From UCB3 sp964415605 (GTDB taxonomy: Bacteria; Chloroflexota; Anaerolineae; Epilineales; Epilineaceae), in NCBI GenBank assembly GCA_964415605.1, contig CAYQBA010000194.1, forward strand, positions 1-7,940: a DNA stretch of 7,940 nucleotides. The letters run 5' to 3'. Under the pieces are notes generated by a model. That model saw nothing but the letters and a program-made list of their open reading frames with translations, was not told the origin of the DNA and did no database searches. Shown one piece after another: positions 1 through 5,750 of this stretch (position 1 is the stretch's first letter; each line of letters opens with the position of its first letter). The position numbers and the translations under genes are program-made.

Positions 1-345
1 CGTGGCCTCGTTCGGGCCGAGGTTGTCGACGATGACGGTGTAGGTCAGGACGTCGAGGTCCTGGTCCAGCCCGCAGTCGAGCTGGTAGCGCTTGTCGACG
101 GCGGTCGCTTCGCCGCCCGGCGGGTTGAACGGGTCGCCGCCGTCGGCATCGGGCAGCGAGTTGCACGTCGCCGGCCGGTCGCTCTCGACGGACAGGACGT
201 CGAACGTCCCGCTGGACTGCAGGAGATCCTTGATCGACACGCCGCCGACCACGCTCGGGCCAAGGTTGTCGACGACGATGGTGTACTCGATCGGCGTCCC
301 GGCCGGCACGTCGCCGTCGGGCTTGGCGATCTTCTCGATGCGCAG
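1..345 (-). repeat. DUF11-type repeat 6, incomplete at window edge (residues 1044-1158)
   Basis: The unit opens with LRIEKIAKPDGDVPAG and has the core IEYTIVVDNLGPSVVGGV. A near copy of that core, LTYTVIVDNLGPNEAT, reappears about 81 residues later, at residues 1143-1158, closer than the 125-150 residue spacing of the other units. The unit is therefore either unusual or a seventh unit begins early. Confidence 0.75.
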
Positions 346-3300
346 GTCGGAGACGCAGTCGACCAGCACCTCGGACACGCTGACCGCCTCGGAGTCCAGG
401 ATTGCGTCGTCGTCCGAGTCCCAGCGCACGCGGACGTTGTTCGTCAGGGTGTCGCCGCAATCGAAGTCGGCGTCGAGCCGGACGAACACGTCGAACGTGA
501 TCGTCGCGCCGGGCAGCATGTCTCCGAACTCGCAGGTGACCTGGCCGCCGCTCTCGCTGCAGCGCGCGTCATTGACGGACACGAAGCTCAGCCCATTCGG
601 CAGCGTGTCGGTCACGGTCACGTCGAAGGCCGTCGACGGGCCGGTGTTCTTGACGGTGTACTTGTAGCTGTAGTCCGTCCCAGCCACCGGCGAGGGATCG
701 CTGGCGACCTTGGTGATCGTCACGTCCTGTATGGCGCGGACCGTGACGCACTCGCTGTCGTCGCTGGCCAGGTCGATCGCGATCGGCGAGTCGGCGCCCA
801 TCTCGATGTCGTTGCAGATCTGCGTCCCCGCCGGGGCATCCGGGTCGACCGCCACCTCGAGGTCGATGCGCACCGTCTGGCCGACGGCGAGGTCGCCAAG
901 GTTGCAGCGGATATCGGTGTCGTTGTGGCTTTCCTGGTAGCACGTTCCGCTGCCGCCCTGGAAGTTGGCTCTGAGCAGATGCACGTACTCGCCGCCGCTT
1001 CCGAAGTCGTCCTCCACGATCACGTTCTTGGCTACCGATGGCCCGTTGTTGGTCACCTGGAGGCGATAATGGATGATCTGACCGGCGATCACGGGGTCGG
1101 GCGAGGCGTCTTTGTTGACCAGCAGCACGGAGAGCTGCCCGACCGGCGTGTCTTCGACGGCGATGTTGTGGCGGTTGTCGGGGTCGAACTGGTCGCTCGA
1201 CACCCGCGCCTCGTTGAACAGGATCGTCCCGCCCGGCACGTTGTCCTTCACGCGCACCACGACCGTGATCCGGCGCTGGACTGTGCCGCTCGGCGTGTTG
1301 CCCAGGAGCGACCCGAGGTTGCACGTCACCACCTCGTTGCCGGAGGCGCCCTGCGTCGTCGCGCAGGTGCCGCCGCTCGTCAGCGGCGATAAGACATTGT
1401 CCACCGTGAGGCTGACGATGTCGACCTCGAGTGGCAGGACATCCGTCAGCACCACGTTTTCGGCGGTGGACGGCCCGTTGTTTCCGACGTCGATGGTGTA
1501 GGTGAACTGCTCGCCCGCGTCGGGGTTGGCGGCCGCGTCATCCTTTGTGACGAAGACGTCCGACACCGAGGTGACCGAGAGATTCACCATCGCCATGTTG
1601 TTCGACATGTCCTGGTCCGGCGTCGCTGCCGTCACCCGGACCGTGTTGGTGACGTCGATGGCCTCGCGGGCGACCAATCGGAAGGATGCCCGCAGGCGGC
1701 CCTGGCTCGTCGGGCTGAAGGGCTCCAGGAAGCTCGTCGCGAACGTCCCGACATCCGTTCCGAACTGGGTCGAAACCAGGTTGCCCGTGGTGCACGTGAA
1801 CTGGGTGATCGCGCCGCCGCCCTGGCTGACCGAGAACGCGCAGCTCTGGACCGAGACCCGGCCGCTGCTGAGCAGCGTGTCCGATATCACGACCGTCCGG
1901 GCCGCCGATGGGCCCAGGTTGTCCACGTAGATCGTGTAGGTGAAGATGTCGCCGGCACGCACCGACGTAAAGGGCTCGACGAACTTCGAGATCTTCAGAT
2001 CCGCCCGGTCCTTGACCACGTCGCAGTCGCGGTCCGTCTCGCGCGACGGGCTGTAGGTCAGCGTCATCGGGTTGAGGATCATCGCCTCGTTGCAGATCTC
2101 GTCTTCGACTGGGTAGGGCGGCGTCCCCTGGATGAGGTAGTCCGCATCGACGTCGAACCCGATCTCCCAGAACACGCTGTCCTGCGCGGGCACGACGCCG
2201 ACGTCGAAGGTGACGTTGGCCGGGCCGGCAACCGGCACGGCCGGGGCGGTCGGGATGCCGCTGTAGACCAGCGTCGTGTTGGCCGGGATGGCGTCCTGGA
2301 CCACGACGTTGGCCACCGGGAAGCGACCGTGGTTGGTCACCTCGATGCGGCAGATCCACTGCTGGCCGGCCAGGATGACCTCGGCCGTCCCGCTCGCCGG
2401 CGCGTTGTGGAGCTCGGTCTCGGGCGCAAAGCACGACTTGGTGATCTCGAGGTGCGGGGGATGGAAGACGATATTCTGGATGAATGTGCCGGGCTTGCTC
2501 ATCAGCGCCGGCTCGTTGAAGCTGTACTGCAGGCCGGTGTCGCCGTCGTCGTCCTCGATTCCGATCGTGGCGCTGCCGCCGCTGCCGCGCTCGCAGTCGT
2601 CCACCGCGCAGTCTTGCGGGTCGAGGTACTCGAAGCGGATCTCGCCGGTGGCGCGCCTGAGCTGAATCTGGAACGTCACGTGGCCGGCGTCTGGATCGCC
2701 GAAGAAAGGAACCTCGTTCCACTGGACGATCAGGATCTCGTTCGGGCCGCTGCCGACCACCTGCCAGTAGACGCCGCAGTCGAGTTCGCCGGGGTTGTCG
2801 CCACACGTGAGACCAAAACCGTTGCCCACGACAAGGTCGTCCCAAAACGCGTAGATCGCGTCCTCGGGGTCGGACCCATCCGGAATCGGGCCGTTGCCGA
2901 AGGAGCTGGCGCCGTCCTCGTCGAACGTGATGAACCCGTTCGTGCTGATGAAGAGGTCGTCACCGCTACGGTCGGAGCCGTAGAACTTGAACGGGAAGGG
3001 GAACGGGATGCGCCAGTACCCATCGTCGAGCCCGCCGGTCTCGGACACGGCCACATCGTTCCCATCCTGGGCTAGCACCGTGCCGGTGCTGGAGATGTCC
3101 TGGAACGCCCGGCCGTGCGCCGGGTGGCTCTCGTTGTCATCGAACGTGTAGCCGAACGCATCCGGCCCGCCAGACTTGTTGTCCAGCGCGTCGGCGGCAT
3201 CGGGCGCCGCCGCTCTGTCGACCTGGTCTCCGGCGCCGGGCACCAGCGACTTCAGGGAATCAAGCCACGATCCCTGATCCGCGCCGGGCGCCGCCGGGGC

Positions 3301-3474
3301 CGGCTTGCCGCCCGTGGCCTGCGTCGCGCCGTCTTGCGACTGCGCGCCGACCAGGCGGTTGGCGCCGGCCGGCAGCACCACCGCGAGCAGGAGCGCCATG
3401 ACCAAGAGGCTGGCCACGCGCTGGAGCACGCCGCGGGGGCTGAGGGTCCGTCCGTTCGTTCCGGTGGGGTTCAT
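1..3474 (-). CDS. Secreted surface protein: signal peptide, nidogen-like domain, six or more DUF11 repeats (3' end outside window)
   Basis: This frame is open for all 1158 codons from ATG 3474 to base 1; I checked every in-frame triplet and found no stop. Residues 1-44 look like an export signal: Arg9, Arg14 and Arg19, a hydrophobic core (about 20-34) and a small-residue end (PAGA at 35-38, VGA at 42-44). A low-complexity linker follows. Residues about 105-335 resemble a nidogen-like (NIDO) beta domain: FPFKFYG at 160-166, FISTNGFITF at 175-184, AIYAFWDDL at 206-214 and VQWNEV at 250-255. From residue 342 come DUF11-type immunoglobulin-like repeats of about 125-150 residues, each opening with a KxSxD-like strand and a Y(T)xxVxNxGPS motif. 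The protein is acidic and carries scattered Cys pairs. The start is supported by AGGGAGGA seven bases upstream. DUF11 proteins are extracellular adhesion or structural proteins; the exact role here is unknown. The missing C-terminus would show the anchoring mode. Confidence 0.93.
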   Translation of the reverse strand, partial: MNPTGTNGRTLSPRGVLQRVASLLVMALLLAVVLPAGANRLVGAQSQDGATQATGGKPAPAAPGADQGSWLDSLKSLVPGAGDQVDRAAAPDAADALDNKSGGPDAFGYTFDDNESHPAHGRAFQDISSTGTVLAQDGNDVAVSETGGLDDGYWRIPFPFPFKFYGSDRSGDDLFISTNGFITFDEDGASSFGNGPIPDGSDPEDAIYAFWDDLVVGNGFGLTCGDNPGELDCGVYWQVVGSGPNEILIVQWNEVPFFGDPDAGHVTFQIQLRRATGEIRFEYLDPQDCAVDDCERGSGGSATIGIEDDDGDTGLQYSFNEPALMSKPGTFIQNIVFHPPHLEITKSCFAPETELHNAPASGTAEVILAGQQWICRIEVTNHGRFPVANVVVQDAIPANTTLVYSGIPTAPAVPVAGPANVTFDVGVVPAQDSVFWEIGFDVDADYLIQGTPPYPVEDEICNEAMILNPMTLTYSPSRETDRDCDVVKDRADLKISKFVEPFTSVRAGDIFTYTIYVDNLGPSAARTVVISDTLLSSGRVSVQSCAFSVSQGGGAITQFTCTTGNLVSTQFGTDVGTFATSFLEPFSPTSQGRLRASFRLVAREAIDVTNTVRVTAATPDQDMSNNMAMVNLSVTSVSDVFVTKDDAAANPDAGEQFTYTIDVGNNGPSTAENVVLTDVLPLEVDIVSLTVDNVLSPLTSGGTCATTQGASGNEVVTCNLGSLLGNTPSGTVQRRITVVVRVKDNVPGGTILFNEARVSSDQFDPDNRHNIAVEDTPVGQLSVLLVNKDASPDPVIAGQIIHYRLQVTNNGPSVAKNVIVEDDFGSGGEYVHLLRANFQGGSGTCYQESHNDTDIRCNLGDLAVGQTVRIDLEVAVDPDAPAGTQICNDIEMGADSPIAIDLASDDSECVTVRAIQDVTITKVASDPSPVAGTDYSYKYTVKNTGPSTAFDVTVTDTLPNGLSFVSVNDARCSESGGQVTCEFGDMLPGATITFDVFVRLDADFDCGDTLTNNVRVRWDSDDDAILDSEAVSVSEVLVDCVSDLRIEKIAKPDGDVPAGTPIEYTIVVDNLGPSVVGGVSIKDLLQSSGTFDVLSVESDRPATCNSLPDADGGDPFNPPGGEATAVDKRYQLDCGLDQDLDVLTYTVIVDNLGPNEAT
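346..720 (-). repeat. DUF11-type repeat 5 (residues 919-1043)
   Basis: The unit opens with TITKVASDPSPVAG and has the core YKYTVKNTGPSTAFDVTV. The consensus-like stretch ARCSESGGQVTCEFGDMLPG makes this the best textbook DUF11 unit of the array. Confidence 0.9.
721..1140 (-). repeat. DUF11-type repeat 4 (residues 779-918)
   Basis: The unit opens with GQLSVLLVNKDASPDPVIAG and has the core IHYRLQVTNNGPSVAKNV. The paired Cys are in GTCYQES and IRCNLGDLAVG, and a second likely pair is in the CNDIEM and ECVTV segments. Confidence 0.87.
1141..1560 (-). repeat. DUF11-type repeat 3 (residues 639-778)
   Basis: The unit opens with DVFVTKDDAAANPDAGE and continues with FTYTIDVGNNGPSTAENVVL. Cys in GGTCATTQ and VVTCNLGSL form the typical mid-domain pair. 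It closes with NEARVSSDQFDPDNRHN. Confidence 0.87.
1561..2004 (-). repeat. DUF11-type repeat 2 (residues 491-638)
   Basis: The unit opens with ADLKISKFVEP, followed by FTYTIYVDNLGPSAARTVV, the classical DUF11 core. It ends with an NTVRVTAATPDQDMSNN stretch, the usual closing strand, in which the Asp/Asn-rich turn marks the junction to the next unit. Confidence 0.85.
2005..2451 (-). repeat. DUF11-type repeat 1 (residues 342-490)
   Basis: This is the first Ig-like unit after the nidogen-like domain. It opens with LEITKSCF and carries the core WICRIEVTNHGRFPVANVVV. It is the most divergent unit: His-Gly-Arg stands where later units have Asn-Gly-Pro. Cys residues occur near both ends (the KSC motif and CDVVKD). 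The boundaries are inferred from the spacing of the opening motifs. Confidence 0.75.
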
Positions 3475-3481
3475 GATGTCG

Positions 3482-3489
3482 TCCTCCCT
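3482..3489 (-). promoter_or_regulatory. Ribosome binding site of the DUF11 gene
   Basis: On the minus strand AGGGAGGA lies seven bases upstream of ATG 3474. This strong Shine-Dalgarno match fixes the start. It rules against the in-frame ATG at 3648, whose extension would place about 58 unrelated residues ahead of the signal peptide. Confidence 0.85.
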
Positions 3490-3546
3490 GTAGAACCAGG
3501 TCTGCGTAGTGGATGCCGTTACACGTTGGGAGAGGTTAAGCACGAA

Positions 3547-3571
3547 CAGCCGGGGCGGATGCGCCCGGCTG
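3547..3571. repeat. Inverted repeat in the DUF11 gene leader
   Basis: CAGCCGGG (3547-3554) pairs with CCCGGCTG (3564-3571) across a nine-base loop, about 73 bases upstream of the DUF11 start codon. In the minus-strand mRNA this would form a stable hairpin in the 5' leader. There is no T run, so it is not a classical terminator. Confidence 0.55.
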
Positions 3572-3727
3572 GCCCGATCTGCGCGACTGTGCGGTTGAGT
3601 GCGCCACAATCCACAGCGTTGCACGATCCCAAATCGTTCACTCCCCATGTGGTGGGCGAATCCGACCGTGCTCCTTGGGGCCCGGATCAGGAGCGGATCG
3701 CTTGTCGCCCACCCAAGGTGGCAACAC

Positions 3728-3752
3728 CCGCCAGCACGCGGCGTGCTGGCGG
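3728..3752. repeat. Near-perfect 12-base-arm inverted repeat (operator or hairpin)
   Basis: CCGCCAGCACGC (3728-3739) and GCGTGCTGGCGG (3741-3752) are perfect reverse complements around a single G. It lies mid-way in the divergent region, next to an AT-rich TATAGT (3761-3766). The near-zero loop fits a dimeric regulator operator better than an RNA hairpin, though a cruciform or RNA stem is possible. No poly-T follows on either strand. Confidence 0.65.
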
Positions 3753-3817
3753 TTACCGCCTATAGTAACGCAAACCGGGGGGCTCTAGATACGGCCCCGG
3801 CCGCCCGGATTTGTCCG

Positions 3818-3838
3818 CATGAGCGCCCCATGAGCGCC
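3818..3838 (+). repeat. Tandem direct repeat CATGAGCGCC, 11-base period
   Basis: Two identical copies, 3818-3827 and 3829-3838, are separated by one base, so their centres are 11 bases apart, about one helical turn. This resembles paired binding sites of a regulator on one DNA face. The function is inferred only. Confidence 0.5.
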
Positions 3839-3894
3839 GGAAAGCAACGGAATGGCGGGTCGGTGGTCTGCAATTCGCCGCGCCGGCGGGGGGT

Positions 3895-3911
3895 GATTAA
3901 TCGGGGATTAA
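3895..3911. repeat. AT-rich GATTAA direct repeat, 11-base period, containing palindrome GATTAATC
   Basis: GATTAA occurs at 3895-3900 and 3906-3911, and the first copy is part of the palindrome GATTAATC (3895-3902). This AT-rich block stands out sharply from its surroundings and lies 130-150 bases upstream of the deacetylase start, so it is a plausible protein-binding or promoter-proximal site. Confidence 0.45.
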
Positions 3912-3922
3912 CCTTGCCGGGT

Positions 3923-3938
3923 GGCCTAGAATTAGGCC
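3923..3938 (+). promoter_or_regulatory. Possible -10 region (TAGAAT) inside inverted repeat GGCCTA/TAGGCC
   Basis: GGCCTA (3923-3928) and TAGGCC (3933-3938) flank GAAT, and the centre contains TAGAAT (3927-3932), a good -10 hexamer about 110 bases upstream of the deacetylase ATG. No -35 hexamer sits at 16-18 bases, so the promoter would need an activator or an alternative sigma factor. The overlap of a palindrome with a -10 box suggests repressor control, but this is speculative. Confidence 0.35.
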
Positions 3939-4042
3939 CGGCCGTCGCGCCGGCACCGGGCGATCGCGACCCGATCCCAACCCGGCGCCTGGCCGGCCCA
4001 TCCAACCGGTCTCCATCACCATACCCCGAGGATCCAACCGCC

Positions 4043-4771
4043 ATGCCGACCCGTGTCGACCCCACCCCCGCGCCGCCCGCCCGCCCCCGCGCCCTGGTGA
4101 TCCTGGCCCACCCCGACGACCCCGAGTTCGGCGCCGGCGGCACCGTCGCCCGCTGGTCCGACGAGGGCATCGAGGTCCACTACATCATCGTCACCGACGG
4201 CTCCAAGGGCTCGGGCGACCCCACCATGACCCCCAGCCGCCTGGCCGTCATCCGCGTCGAGGAGCAGCGCGCCGCCGCCGCCGTCCTGGGCGTGGGCGAG
4301 GTCGTCTTCCTCGGCTTCCGCGACGGCGAGATCGCCCCCGACCTCACGCTGCGCCACGCCATCACGCGCGAGATCCGCCGCTGGCAACCCGATATCGTGG
4401 TGACGCACGACCCCGCGAGCCTGTACTGGGACAACGCGATCAACCACCCCGACCACCGCGCCGTCGGGCAGGCCACGCTGGACGCCATCTACCCCACCGC
4501 CCGCGACCGCCTCAACGCGCCGCAGCTCCTCGTCGAGGGGCTCGAGCCGCATGCCGTGCGCGAGATCTACCTCACCGGCCCGCACGCCGCCGACACCTGG
4601 ATCGACATCGGCGGCACCATCGACCGCAAGCTCGCCGCGCTGCGCGCGCACGCCTCGCAGATCAAGGACTTCGACGCGCTCGAGACACGATTGCGCGAGC
4701 GATACGCCGGGCTGGCCGAAGGGCGCGGCATGCAGTACGCCGAGGCTTTCAAGCGGATCGTGTTCCTGTAA
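4043..4771 (+). CDS. PIG-L/LmbE-family zinc-dependent N-deacetylase
   Basis: The 242-residue cytoplasmic enzyme belongs to the PIG-L/LmbE superfamily, which hydrolyses N-acetyl groups on amino-sugar conjugates. Family members act in mycothiol and bacillithiol synthesis (MshB, BshB), GPI anchors and antibiotic tailoring. The signature AHPDDPEFGAGG spans residues 22-33. By analogy with MshB, His23, Asp26 and His138 (in NHPDHRAVG, 134-142) bind zinc and Asp25 is the general base. VTDGSKGSGD (50-59) and LGFRDGE (90-96) are further family motifs. The length is usual. ATG 4043 was chosen because it lies 22 codons before the HPDD motif and follows GAGGA (4028-4032); the longer open frame upstream crosses the AT-rich noncoding region. 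The N-terminal Pro-rich tail (2-15) is probably unstructured. The substrate cannot be deduced and no thiol-synthesis partner is visible. Confidence 0.93.
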   Translation: MPTRVDPTPAPPARPRALVILAHPDDPEFGAGGTVARWSDEGIEVHYIIVTDGSKGSGDPTMTPSRLAVIRVEEQRAAAAVLGVGEVVFLGFRDGEIAPDLTLRHAITREIRRWQPDIVVTHDPASLYWDNAINHPDHRAVGQATLDAIYPTARDRLNAPQLLVEGLEPHAVREIYLTGPHAADTWIDIGGTIDRKLAALRAHASQIKDFDALETRLRERYAGLAEGRGMQYAEAFKRIVFL

Positions 4772-4843
4772 CCGGATGAATACCAGCGCGGCATCGCCAT
4801 ATATATAGTTGACACCTCGCCCGCGGCCACGGCGCGCCGCGCT

Positions 4844-4873
4844 TTGACGCCGACGCCAAAGCATGGTTATCAT
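4844..4873 (+). promoter_or_regulatory. Sigma-70-type promoter for the sortase gene
   Basis: TTGACG (4844-4849), an 18-base spacer and TATCAT (4868-4873) match the housekeeping consensus at 5/6 and 5/6 positions. This is the best promoter in the window. Transcription would begin near 4880, giving a leader of about 130 bases before ATG 5009. It overlaps a TTG codon in frame with the sortase, which therefore cannot be the start. Confidence 0.65.
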
Positions 4874-4930
4874 TGCGGCGTGATGCACGCGGTCCAGGCA
4901 CCCCGTCCCCGGTGCGCGCCGCGCGTCGAT

Positions 4931-4952
4931 CCACCGCCACCCCGCGCGGTGG
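4931..4952 (+). repeat. Hairpin in the sortase mRNA leader
   Basis: CCACCGC (4931-4937) pairs with GCGGTGG (4946-4952) over an eight-base loop, between the predicted transcription start and the ribosome binding site. No T run follows. It could shape leader stability or be incidental in GC-rich DNA. Confidence 0.4.
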
Positions 4953-4997
4953 AAGATTCTCGATGTGACCGGCGCCAGGGGGGACGCCCGACACATC

Positions 4998-5001
4998 GGA
5001 G
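4998..5001 (+). promoter_or_regulatory. Ribosome binding site of the sortase gene
   Basis: GGAG lies seven bases before ATG 5009. It decides between this start and the in-frame upstream candidates GTG 4880, ATG 4883 and TTG 4844, none of which has such a site. Confidence 0.6.
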
Positions 5002-5008
5002 CCAGGGC

Positions 5009-5677
5009 ATGTCTGCCCTTTGGCTCCTCGTCGTGGCGTTCGCGCCCGTCGCGTGCGGCGGCGACGCCGGCACGCCGGAGCCGGACTACCCCGGCGTGCC
5101 CGTGGCGCTCGCGCCGACGTTCACCCCGTTGCCGGCGCCCACCGATACCCTGACTCCGCTGCCCTCGGCCACCCCGACGCAGCCGTACTACACCCCGACG
5201 CCCGACCCGTTCGAGCGCGCCGGCCCGCCCGTCCGGGTCGAAATCCCGGCCCTCGGCGTCGACGCGGCCGTGGAGCAGGTCGGGCGCCTGCCCAACGGGG
5301 CCATGGACACGCCGAAGGACGCCGACAACGTCGCGTGGTTCACCGAGAGCGCGATCCCTGGCCAGGCCGGCACCGCGTCGGTCATCGCCGGTCACCTCGA
5401 CTCGCCCTACGGCCCGGCCGTGTTCTACCGGCTGCGGATGCTGGTGCCGGGCGACGAGCTGGCCGTGACCTACGCCGACGGCTCGCGCCACGTGTTCGCG
5501 GTGGAATCCAAGGAGCGCTACATCTACGACTCGGCCCCCGTCGAGAAGATCTTCGGCCCGAGCCCCCGGCGCACGTTGAACCTCATCACGTGCGACGGCG
5601 CATGGGACCGCGGCGCGGCCAACTACCAGCAGCGGCTGGTGGTCTACACGCGGCTCAAGGAAAGCGGGCGCGGATGA
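5009..5677 (+). CDS. Class F-like sortase with lipoprotein-type signal and Thr/Pro stalk
   Basis: The 222-residue protein is an extracytoplasmic transpeptidase. Residues 1-15 form a short hydrophobic signal ending in APVAC, so Cys16 is a likely lipidation site followed by GGD. Residues 22-68 are a Pro/Thr-rich stalk with TPTPDP and similar motifs. The sortase beta-barrel spans about 75-217. Catalytic residues are His129 (IAGHLDSPYGPAVFYRL), Cys195 (LNLITCDGAW) and Arg209 (YQQRLVVYTRL). The GHxDS...GPAVF motif and short LITC loop resemble class F (actinobacterial/Chloroflexota) sortases from memory. Family members join surface proteins to cell-wall or pilin nucleophiles. Oddities: the lipobox has Pro at -3, and no basic residue precedes the hydrophobic stretch, so the anchor may instead be an ordinary N-terminal membrane segment from a longer start. 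The nearby DUF11 protein is a candidate substrate by inference only. Confidence 0.93.
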   Translation: MSALWLLVVAFAPVACGGDAGTPEPDYPGVPVALAPTFTPLPAPTDTLTPLPSATPTQPYYTPTPDPFERAGPPVRVEIPALGVDAAVEQVGRLPNGAMDTPKDADNVAWFTESAIPGQAGTASVIAGHLDSPYGPAVFYRLRMLVPGDELAVTYADGSRHVFAVESKERYIYDSAPVEKIFGPSPRRTLNLITCDGAWDRGAANYQQRLVVYTRLKESGRG

Positions 5678-5750
5678 AGCCCATGTCGCCGCCGAAGGAT
5701 CTCCACGCTGGTCGCGTCCCGCCCGTCGCGCCCCCCCAGCGTGCGCAGCC
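5678..5750 (+). other. Short spacer between sortase and kinase-like gene
   Basis: These 73 bases carry no gene, promoter consensus or terminator that I can see. The lack of a T-tailed hairpin favours co-transcription of the two genes. No good ribosome binding site precedes ATG 5751. Confidence 0.55.

Larger units (their letters stand above)
3475..4042. other. Divergent intergenic region between the DUF11 gene and the deacetylase gene
   Basis: These 568 bases hold no gene I can support. The open frames crossing it are chance extensions in GC-rich DNA. It contains the start-proximal signals of two divergent genes, at least four inverted repeats, two direct-repeat pairs with 11-base spacing, and the only AT-rich islands of the left half (around 3761-3770 and 3895-3934). 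I found no tRNA, rRNA or recognisable riboswitch consensus. No convincing paired -35/-10 promoter could be assigned for the DUF11 gene. Confidence 0.8.
4772..5008 (+). other. Intergenic region and sortase 5' leader
   Basis: These 237 bases separate the deacetylase stop from the sortase start. They contain an AT-rich stretch (4797-4807), a lone TTGACA (4809-4814) with no matching -10, the promoter at 4844-4873, and a leader hairpin. Codon third positions in the sortase frame between 4883 and 5008 are noticeably richer in A/T than within the gene, which argues this part is not translated. I saw no rho-independent terminator after the deacetylase. Confidence 0.7.

Noticed and set aside
1538..2845. 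435-codon minus-strand frame overlapping the DUF11 gene
   Set aside because: The translation is Arg/Gly/Pro-rich without domains and is a frame-shifted shadow of the DUF11 coding sequence, which covers the same bases coherently.
1..3474. CRISPR-like or tandem DNA repeat array
   Set aside because: The periodicity is at protein level only (DUF11 units). The DNA copies are too divergent and too long for CRISPR repeats.
3728..3752. Rho-independent terminator
   Set aside because: It is a good stem, but the loop is nearly absent, no T run exists on either strand, and it lies between divergent genes.
3761..3895. Possible c-di-GMP (GEMM-type) riboswitch upstream of the deacetylase
   Set aside because: Some short matches such as ACGCAAA and GGAAAGC were seen, but the ordered conserved elements and helices could not be found.
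3599..4042. 148-codon N-terminal extension of the deacetylase
   Set aside because: It crosses the AT-rich repeat region, lacks family similarity, and the GAGGA-preceded ATG at 4043 gives the usual family length.
4809..4814. Perfect TTGACA as a second promoter
   Set aside because: The 16-18 base spacing leads into GC-only sequence with no -10 hexamer.
4844..5008. Extended sortase start at TTG 4844
   Set aside because: The TTG is the -35 box of the promoter, so it would not be transcribed. Codon use upstream of 5009 is unlike the gene.
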